This document shows positions 1-4,439 of a stretch of 14,429 bases of DNA, in pieces. The notes under the pieces were generated by a model. The model saw only the letters and a list, made by a program, of their open reading frames with translations, made no database searches and had not been told where the DNA came from. The first letter of the stretch is position 1; every line of letters starts with the position of its first letter. Source of the DNA: an uncultured Bacillus sp. (GTDB taxonomy: Bacteria > Bacillota > Bacilli > Bacillales > Cytobacillaceae); NCBI GenBank assembly GCA_937902115.1, contig CALGSR010000161.1:1-14429 (forward strand), in the 5' to 3' direction. A program made the translations under genes and the position numbers.

Positions 1-270
1 TCCAATGCCCTCCAGCTTTAAGCGGCTGTTATAAATCGCCTGCAGATTCATATCCATGAAATTCATTAAACTATGGTGAGAATGCGAATCGGACCATAAG
101 CGATTTTCTTCCAGCTCCGCCCATAAGGTCATATAGAGACTTGTACTAGCGGCACCAATCAGCGGCTGATATAAAAAAGTAAGTACTTTTCGATCATAAT
201 CATGCAGTAATCCATTGGCAGTGACGACGTAACGATCGATAGGTAATAATTCTTGCCAATGTTGTGTCAT
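1..270 (-). CDS. dnaB: DnaB, replication initiation and membrane attachment protein (5' part only)
   Basis: This is the first 90 codons of a gene that runs off the left edge of the window. The protein begins MTQHWQELLPIDRYVV and contains LYQPLIGAASTSLYMTLW and, at the edge, KLEGIG, which match the N-terminal domain of the Firmicutes DnaB primosomal protein. This is not the replicative helicase, which is DnaC in Bacillus. In B. subtilis it works with DnaD and DnaI to load the helicase at oriC and at restart sites and attaches the origin to the membrane. The ATG at 268-270 is preceded by AAAGG at a suitable distance. The gene follows nrdR by 57 bp, the conserved order, and dnaI would be expected next outside the window. 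A terminator-like hairpin lies between nrdR and this gene. Identity rests on recalled family sequence and on synteny. Confidence 0.93.
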   Translation of the reverse strand, partial: MTQHWQELLPIDRYVVTANGLLHDYDRKVLTFLYQPLIGAASTSLYMTLWAELEENRLWSDSHSHHSLMNFMDMNLQAIYNSRLKLEGIG

Positions 271-298
271 GCAGGTCAACCTTTCAATTCAATATTTC

Positions 299-326
299 AA
301 AAAAGAGCTAAAGAAACCTTCAGCTC
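299..326 (-). terminator. Terminator-like hairpin between nrdR and dnaB
   Basis: Read on the minus strand, GAGCTGAA and TTTAGCTC form an 8-bp stem (one G-U pair) around a 6-nt loop, followed directly by six T. It begins one base after the nrdR stop codon. It is a moderate intrinsic terminator or attenuator. Because dnaB starts only 29 bp later, it probably limits rather than abolishes nrdR-dnaB cotranscription. Confidence 0.65.
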
Positions 327-327
327 A

Positions 328-789
328 TCAAGATTGTTCTTTTTTAATTAATTCTTTTAATTCATCAATAAACACATTGATGTCTTTAAATTGCCGATAA
401 ACAGAAGCAAAACGGACATAGGCGACCTCGTCCACTTCGGCAAGTCGGTCCATGACCAGTTCACCGATTATCTCACTTTTCACTTCAGAACCACCTTGAT
501 TGCGCAATTCCTTTTCAACATCTGAAGCCAAGGTTTCTAATTGATTCAAAGTAACCGGCCTTTTTTCACATGCCCTGATTAAACCACGCAAAACCTTTTC
601 CCTGCTGAATTCCTCTCGATTTCCATCCTTTTTCACAACGATTAACGGTGTTTCTTCCACTTTTTCAAAGGTAGTAAATCGATAACCGCATTTTTCACAT
701 TCTCTTCTCCTGCGGATTGAGCGATACTCATCAATTGGACGGGAATCGACAACACGAGTATTATTATTTAAGCATGAAGGACATCTCAT
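328..789 (-). CDS. nrdR: NrdR, transcriptional repressor of ribonucleotide reductase genes
   Basis: The protein is 153 aa, the usual length for the family. An N-terminal zinc ribbon is visible with Cys3, Cys6, Cys31 and Cys34 (CPSC...CEKC), followed by an ATP-cone domain at about residues 49-139 that begins LIVVKKDGNREEFSREKV. NrdR senses ATP/dATP through the cone and represses nrd operons by binding NrdR boxes; no RNR gene lies in this window. The ATG is preceded by GGAG at 8 nt. A sigma-A promoter sits upstream, and the gapB terminator isolates this gene from gapB. In B. subtilis (ytcG) it precedes dnaB and dnaI, as here. speD, which lies between gapB and nrdR in B. subtilis, is absent. Metal and nucleotide binding are inferred from the family. 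Confidence 0.96.
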   Translation of the reverse strand: MRCPSCLNNNTRVVDSRPIDEYRSIRRRRECEKCGYRFTTFEKVEETPLIVVKKDGNREEFSREKVLRGLIRACEKRPVTLNQLETLASDVEKELRNQGGSEVKSEIIGELVMDRLAEVDEVAYVRFASVYRQFKDINVFIDELKELIKKEQS

Positions 790-822
790 ATAATCAACTC
801 CGACTAAAATTTCCTTTCTTCT

Positions 823-851
823 ATCTTATTAAAAAGAATGAAACAGTACAA
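823..851 (-). promoter_or_regulatory. Sigma-A promoter of nrdR(-dnaB)
   Basis: On the minus strand, TTGTAC (851-846) and TAAGAT (828-823) are separated by exactly 17 bp. The predicted start is near 816, giving a leader of about 27 nt before the nrdR ATG. It lies between the gapB terminator and nrdR, where a promoter is needed. Confidence 0.65.
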
Positions 852-861
852 GTATTCAAAC

Positions 862-895
862 AAAAATAAAAGAGGTGCAGATTATTCTACACCCC
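862..895 (-). terminator. Rho-independent terminator of gapB
   Basis: On the minus strand, GGGGTGTAGA pairs with TCTGCACCTC over 10 bp, with two G-U pairs and a 4-nt ATAA loop, and is followed by TTTTATTTTT. It begins 19 bp after the gapB stop codon and separates gapB from nrdR. Confidence 0.88.
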
Positions 896-913
896 GTTTT
901 ATTTTACATTCAA

Positions 914-1948
914 TTATCCAGCATTTATAGTTGATGTTTTACAAAGCTCAGAAGCAACATATTTCACTAAGTCTACTACACGGCAAGAGTAGCCCCATTC
1001 ATTATCATACCAAGCTAATACTTTTACTTTTGTTCCGCCAATGACCATTGTTGTTAAAGCATCAACAATAGCTGAATGTTCGTTTGTCGTAAAATCAACA
1101 GATACTAAAGGCTCGTCAGTAATATCCAAAATTCCTTTTAAATCACCGGCTGCCTCTTTTTCAAATACTGCATTAACTTCCTCTATTGTCACTTCACGTT
1201 TTAAGTCGACAACTAAGTCAACTAAAGAGACATTTGGAGTCGGCACACGAAGAGACATACCATGCAGCTTTCCTTGTAATTGCGGCAAAACAAGGGCAAG
1301 GGCTTTTGCTGCTCCAGTTGAAGTTGGAATGATCGATTGCGCGCAGGCACGTGCTCTTCTTAAATCTTTTTTATGCGGGTTATCGATATTATTTTGGTCA
1401 TTTGTATAGGCATGAACCGTCGTCATTAAGCCATTCTCAATACCAAAATACTTATCTAGTACTTTAGAAACAGGCGCCAGACAGTTTGTTGTACATGAAG
1501 CATTTGAAATCACATCATGCTTAGTAATATCTAATTTCTCATCATTCACACCCATGACAATGGTGATATCTTCGTTCTTACCAGGTGCTGTTAAAACAAC
1601 CTTTTTCGCTCCTGCTTTTAAATGTGATGCTGCCTTATCACGAGCATTAAATTTCCCAGTTGCTTCTATGACAATATCAATATTTAGTTCTTTCCAAGGC
1701 AGTTCTTCAGGGTTACGGTTGTCTAATAATTGCACGCGTTTCCCATTCACAACAAGAGCGTTCTCTTCTGCTTTAACTTCTCCGTTAAATCGGCCATGAA
1801 CAGTGTCATATTTTATTAAATGAGCAAGTGTTTCTGCCGGATAGCTGGCATTCACTGCTACAATTTCAAGGTTATCATCAAGAATCGCTTTTCTAAAAAC
1901 CATTCTTCCAATTCTTCCAAAACCATTAATCGCTATTTTCGCCTTCAT
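914..1948 (-). CDS. gapB: Glyceraldehyde-3-phosphate dehydrogenase, GapB type (NADPH-linked, gluconeogenic)
   Basis: The 344-aa protein has the Rossmann motif INGFGRIGR (residues 7-15), the catalytic motif ASCTTNC with nucleophile Cys152, and His179. GAPDH interconverts glyceraldehyde-3-phosphate and 1,3-bisphosphoglycerate. The GapB paralogue of Bacillus works in the gluconeogenic direction and prefers NADP. In support, the coenzyme-binding Asp of glycolytic GapA is replaced by Ala34 in VNASYPAETL. The sequence IDNPHKKDLRRARAC also matches the GapB group, with one extra Lys compared with the B. subtilis sequence as I recall it. The ATG at 1946-1948 follows a strong GGAAGGAG at 7 nt. The gene is monocistronic between its own promoter and terminator. 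A CcpN-like operator over the -10 suggests repression during growth on glucose, as in B. subtilis. Cofactor preference and direction are inferred from the subfamily. Confidence 0.96.
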   Translation of the reverse strand: MKAKIAINGFGRIGRMVFRKAILDDNLEIVAVNASYPAETLAHLIKYDTVHGRFNGEVKAEENALVVNGKRVQLLDNRNPEELPWKELNIDIVIEATGKFNARDKAASHLKAGAKKVVLTAPGKNEDITIVMGVNDEKLDITKHDVISNASCTTNCLAPVSKVLDKYFGIENGLMTTVHAYTNDQNNIDNPHKKDLRRARACAQSIIPTSTGAAKALALVLPQLQGKLHGMSLRVPTPNVSLVDLVVDLKREVTIEEVNAVFEKEAAGDLKGILDITDEPLVSVDFTTNEHSAIVDALTTMVIGGTKVKVLAWYDNEWGYSCRVVDLVKYVASELCKTSTINAG

Positions 1949-1968
1949 GATTCGGCTCCTTCCACAAT

Positions 1969-1979
1969 AACGTTATACT
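1969..1979 (+). promoter_or_regulatory. Possible second CcpN half-site near gapB
   Basis: AACGTTATACT on the plus strand matches the CcpN consensus TRTGHYATAYW at 9 of 11 positions. It is inverted relative to the better site over the -10 box and falls in the transcribed leader of gapB. The pairing of two sites is inferred. Confidence 0.3.
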
Positions 1980-2002
1980 TTTATCGATTTACTTTCTCAA
2001 AT

Positions 2003-2033
2003 AGTATAACACATTACCCTGCATTTGTGACAA
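2003..2033 (-). promoter_or_regulatory. gapB promoter with CcpN-like operator over the -10 box
   Basis: On the minus strand, TTGTCA (2033-2028) lies 19 bp before TATACT (2008-2003). The -10 is extended (TGTTATACT), which compensates for the long spacer. TGTGTTATACT (2013-2003) fits the published CcpN operator consensus TRTGHYATAYW at every position. CcpN represses gapB and pckA under glycolytic conditions in B. subtilis. The ccpN gene is not in this window, so its presence is inferred. Confidence 0.68.
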
Positions 2034-2111
2034 TATAAAGTTCATTCACATTTAACTTTTAATATTATGTATTTTCTAAATTCTCAAGACAAATAACATC
2101 TTAAACACACT

Positions 2112-2138
2112 TCTTGTCCCAGCTAAATATCTTGTCCC
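2112..2138. repeat. 9-bp direct repeat TCTTGTCCC, 18-bp period
   Basis: Two exact copies of TCTTGTCCC (2112-2120 and 2130-2138; GGGACAAGA on the minus strand) are separated by exactly 9 bp. They lie between the coaE terminator and the gapB promoter, about 80 bp upstream of the gapB -35. No known binding protein is recognised. Confidence 0.6.
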
Positions 2139-2149
2139 CTCTTAAGGGT

Positions 2150-2181
2150 AGAAAAAAGAGGGCATCACCCCTCTTTTTTCT
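2150..2181 (-). terminator. Terminator of the polA-mutM-ytaF-coaE operon, overlapping the coaE stop
   Basis: A perfect 13-bp inverted repeat, AGAAAAAAGAGGG with CCCTCTTTTTTCT, surrounds a 6-nt loop that contains part of the coaE stop codon. The last coaE codons (EKKEG, stop) are encoded within the 5' arm. The T tract lies in the 3' arm, so the element is symmetric and could act in both directions. Confidence 0.88.
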
Positions 2182-2779
2182 CCTTATAGCCCCATTCGCT
2201 TAGGATGCTGTTAAGCTGAGCTTTTGTTTGTTCAAGCGTACCTGAATTATCAATTAAAAAATCGGTCAATGCCTGCTTTTCTTTCAGTGGCATTTGCGAT
2301 TGAATGCGTGCCATTGCCTCATTTTCAGTGTAATGATTGCGTTCCATCAGGCGTTTTAATTGGGTTACTTCATCCACATAAATTAAGAGCGAGCGCTCAA
2401 CCTGCTCGGTTAATTTACTTTCAAAAAGCAGTGGAATATCCATGATCACAATGGATTCGTTTCGTTCTATTGCCGCTTCTTTTTTTTCATTCATCCGCTC
2501 TCTGACTGCAGGATGAACAATTCCATTTAACACGATTCGTTCTTCTTTATTATTAAAAATAATTTCACCCAATTTTGCACGATTTATTGTACCATCCTCA
2601 AGCAATATGTTTCTCCCAAAATGCTCTACGATTTTGTTGTAGGCAATCTCACCGGGTTCAACTGCCAGTCTTGCTTCTATGTCCGCATCAATGACCGTTA
2701 TTCCCTGCTCTTTCAGCATATTTGCCACCGTGCTTTTACCACTGGCAATTCCGCCGGTTAATCCGATAACTAAAGTCAT
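2165..2779 (-). CDS. coaE: Dephospho-CoA kinase
   Basis: CoaE carries out the last step of coenzyme A synthesis, phosphorylating the 3'-hydroxyl of dephospho-CoA with ATP in the cytosol. The 204-aa length is typical. The Walker A motif GGIASGKST is at residues 9-17 with Lys15, followed by the substrate-region motif DADIEARL starting at Asp31. The lid and core segments (VHPAVRERM, VIMDIPLLFE, LKRLMERNHYTENEA) match the family. The ATG follows GGAAAGGAA. Only 27 bp separate it from the upstream ytaF, so it is probably the last gene of the polA-mutM-ytaF-coaE transcript. The terminator arm runs through its final codons. Confidence 0.96.
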   Translation of the reverse strand: MTLVIGLTGGIASGKSTVANMLKEQGITVIDADIEARLAVEPGEIAYNKIVEHFGRNILLEDGTINRAKLGEIIFNNKEERIVLNGIVHPAVRERMNEKKEAAIERNESIVIMDIPLLFESKLTEQVERSLLIYVDEVTQLKRLMERNHYTENEAMARIQSQMPLKEKQALTDFLIDNSGTLEQTKAQLNSILSEWGYKEKKEG

Positions 2780-2806
2780 AATCTATTATTCCTTTCCTTG
2801 TAACAG

Positions 2807-3448
2807 CTAAAATTTCCATAACCCAATCATGATTAGCAGAATTCCAGGTAAAAATGATATCTTTTGCAGCCAGGAAATCCTTGCCAGTAACGTACCGATC
2901 CTCATGCCAAGAAAAACGAGCAATGAACTCAATACAGCTACAGACAAGGCCATATACACCGGGGAAAACCCCAGCATAACAGCTCCAATCCCTGCGCCAA
3001 AAGCATCTAGCGATAAGGCCATTCCGAGCATAAATGCTTCTAGTCCTGTGATCGCTCCAGACTTATCAAAGTCAGCGCTCATCGGCTTCCTTAAAATATG
3101 AATGACAAGTCCGAGCGACTTTATCTCTAGATTCACGATTATTTTTTCATGCAAAAGAACATCTTTTTCCTTATCCGAACGAAAGAATTGATAAATAATC
3201 CATCCGCCCAGGGCGATTAAAATGATCCCTCCTATTTTTTCTGCGAGAGCCGGGGATAAAAATTGCCCAATCAAATGGCCGATAAACATGGCGATCATTA
3301 ATGTAACAGCAGAACAGCCGGCTATAATCATGATCGACTTAAAAGGAATTCGCATTTTCCTTAGCCCATACGTGAAACCAACACTAAAGCTGTCGATGCT
3401 AACAGCTAAAGCTAATATTAAAAGTGTGAGAGAGAATGATTGTAACAT
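2807..3448 (-). CDS. ytaF: YtaF, MntP-like sporulation membrane protein
   Basis: This is a 213-aa polytopic membrane protein with about six hydrophobic segments. Two related motifs, SIDSFSVGFTYG (Asp19) and SLDAFGAGIGAV (Asp148), form the internal repeat seen in the MntP/DUF204 family of manganese exporters. A charged, variable loop lies between the halves at about residues 90-130. B. subtilis YtaF is about 210 aa and is annotated as a sporulation membrane protein; the transported substrate, if any, is unknown. The ATG at 3446-3448 is chosen because AGGAAGGAG lies 9 nt upstream. An in-frame TTG at 3473-3475 would place that ribosome-binding site inside the coding region. A long hairpin covers the start region. 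Cation transport is an inference from family resemblance. Confidence 0.9.
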   Translation of the reverse strand: MLQSFSLTLLILALAVSIDSFSVGFTYGLRKMRIPFKSIMIIAGCSAVTLMIAMFIGHLIGQFLSPALAEKIGGIILIALGGWIIYQFFRSDKEKDVLLHEKIIVNLEIKSLGLVIHILRKPMSADFDKSGAITGLEAFMLGMALSLDAFGAGIGAVMLGFSPVYMALSVAVLSSLLVFLGMRIGTLLARISWLQKISFLPGILLIMIGLWKF

Positions 3449-3452
3449 TGGG

Positions 3453-3502
3453 TTAGGCTCCTTCCTAATAAACAACTACAGTAGTTTATGAAGAGAGCCT
3501 AA
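3453..3502 (-). promoter_or_regulatory. Long hairpin sequestering the ytaF ribosome-binding site
   Basis: In the 73-bp mutM-ytaF gap, TTAGGCTC (3502-3495) is perfectly complementary to GAGCCTAA (3460-3453) on the minus strand. Inner arms ATAAAC (3489-3484) and GTTTAT (3473-3468) also pair, with further pairing toward a small apical loop. The outer 3' arm contains the last three bases (GAG) of the AGGAAGGAG Shine-Dalgarno of ytaF, and the rest of it lies in the imperfect middle of the stem. No T tract follows, so it does not look like a terminator. Translational control or protection of the mRNA end is inferred. Confidence 0.6.
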
Positions 3503-3521
3503 TATTTGTTAATCAATTCTG

Positions 3522-4355
3522 CTATATGTTTCTTTTTTGACACTTAGGACAAAAAACAGTTCCTCTGCCGCCAACAACAATCCTATTTAATGATGTCCCA
3601 CAAACTTTGCATGGTTCATCTTTGCGCCCGTAAACAAAATGTTCTAATTGAAACATTCCCATCTGTCCCTGTGAATTCACATAGGTTCGGACCGTGCTTC
3701 CTCCCTTTTCAACTGCTTCGGATAAGGTGGCAATAATCTGCTCATACAGTACCTTCACTTCTTCCTTTGCAAGGGATTGAGCCATTCTTTCCGGATGTAT
3801 GCGGGCCTTAAATAAAGCTTCATCGACATAAATATTGCCCAGACCAGCAAGAACCGTTTGATCCAGCAGCACGGACTTGATATTACGCTTTTTCCGCATT
3901 AGTTTTTCGTAAAATTGCTCTAATTCAAATTGATCATCGAGCGGCTCCGGACCAAGCTGGGAAAGTGGCAGTACATCGAACTCCTCCCCTTTAAGGTACA
4001 GATGCATCGTGCCGAATTTACGTACATCACGATAACGTAATTCTGTTCCATCATTAAAATGAAAGATGACATGGGTATGTTTATCCACCGGTTCCTCTTT
4101 TCCGGTTAGTAAATACTTCCCTTCCATTCTTAAATGAGAAACCAGTGCAAATATCTCGGTATAAAAAATTAGGAATTTTCCTCTTCGATTAATATCTAAA
4201 ATGATTTGTCCGCTTAATGCATCGGCAAACTGTTCAGTCACAGTTGGATATTTAATGATTTTGGGCCATTTTATCGTCACTGAACTGATTTGTTTATGCA
4301 GCACCAATTCCCGTAGTGTTCGGACAATCGTTTCTACTTCAGGAAGTTCAGGCAC
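3522..4355 (-). CDS. mutM: Formamidopyrimidine-DNA glycosylase / AP lyase (Fpg)
   Basis: MutM excises 8-oxoguanine and formamidopyrimidines and cleaves the abasic site by beta/delta elimination. The 277-aa protein starts MPELPEVETI: Pro2 is the Schiff-base nucleophile after Met removal and Glu3 is the acid. RRGKFL (Lys60), HLRMEGK (Met77 wedge), the H2TH region GLGNIYVDEALF and a C-terminal zinc finger (Cys249, Cys252, Cys269, Cys272, with Arg264 in the loop) are all intact. The start is GTG at 4353-4355, fixed by the need for Pro at position 2 and by AAAGGAGG 8 nt upstream. An out-of-frame ATG lies 5 nt earlier (4358-4360) but sits too close to that Shine-Dalgarno. It is probably cotranscribed with polA, 84 bp upstream, across two strong hairpins. 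Confidence 0.97.
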   Translation of the reverse strand: MPELPEVETIVRTLRELVLHKQISSVTIKWPKIIKYPTVTEQFADALSGQIILDINRRGKFLIFYTEIFALVSHLRMEGKYLLTGKEEPVDKHTHVIFHFNDGTELRYRDVRKFGTMHLYLKGEEFDVLPLSQLGPEPLDDQFELEQFYEKLMRKKRNIKSVLLDQTVLAGLGNIYVDEALFKARIHPERMAQSLAKEEVKVLYEQIIATLSEAVEKGGSTVRTYVNSQGQMGMFQLEHFVYGRKDEPCKVCGTSLNRIVVGGRGTVFCPKCQKRNI

Positions 4356-4374
4356 CCCATCCCCCTCCTTTCAG

Positions 4375-4405
4375 GACAAACGTCCGCCTTGTGCGGACAT
4401 TTGTC
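4375..4405. repeat. 13-bp hairpin palindrome, polA-mutM gap (element A)
   Basis: On the plus strand, GACAAACGTCCGC and GCGGACATTTGTC pair over 13 bp with a single non-Watson-Crick position and a 5-nt loop CTTGT. In the mRNA (minus) direction the mismatch becomes a G-U pair and no T tract follows. The hairpin ends immediately upstream of the mutM Shine-Dalgarno. It may be a REP-like dispersed palindrome or an mRNA processing/stability element. Confidence 0.6.
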
Positions 4406-4409
4406 TTTT

Positions 4410-4435
4410 CCCGGTGCCTGGCACCGGGTTTTTTT
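4410..4435 (+). repeat. GC-rich palindrome, terminator-shaped on the plus strand (element B)
   Basis: CCCGGTGCC, T, GGCACCGGG is a perfect 9-bp inverted repeat followed by seven T on the plus strand, five bases from element A. On the plus strand it has the form of an intrinsic terminator, but no plus-strand gene needs one. On the minus strand, the direction of polA-mutM, the T run precedes the hairpin as an A run, so it should not terminate that transcript. It is more likely a dispersed palindromic repeat. Confidence 0.55.
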
Positions 4436-4439
4436 CGAT

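Noticed and set aside
1041..1409. Plus-strand open frame of 122 codons opposite gapB
   Set aside because: It lies wholly antisense to a well-conserved enzyme, has no recognisable domain and its content follows the codon structure of gapB.
3449..3475. Longer ytaF starting at the TTG at 3475
   Set aside because: It would place the AGGAAGGAG Shine-Dalgarno inside the coding sequence and adds residues not expected for the family.
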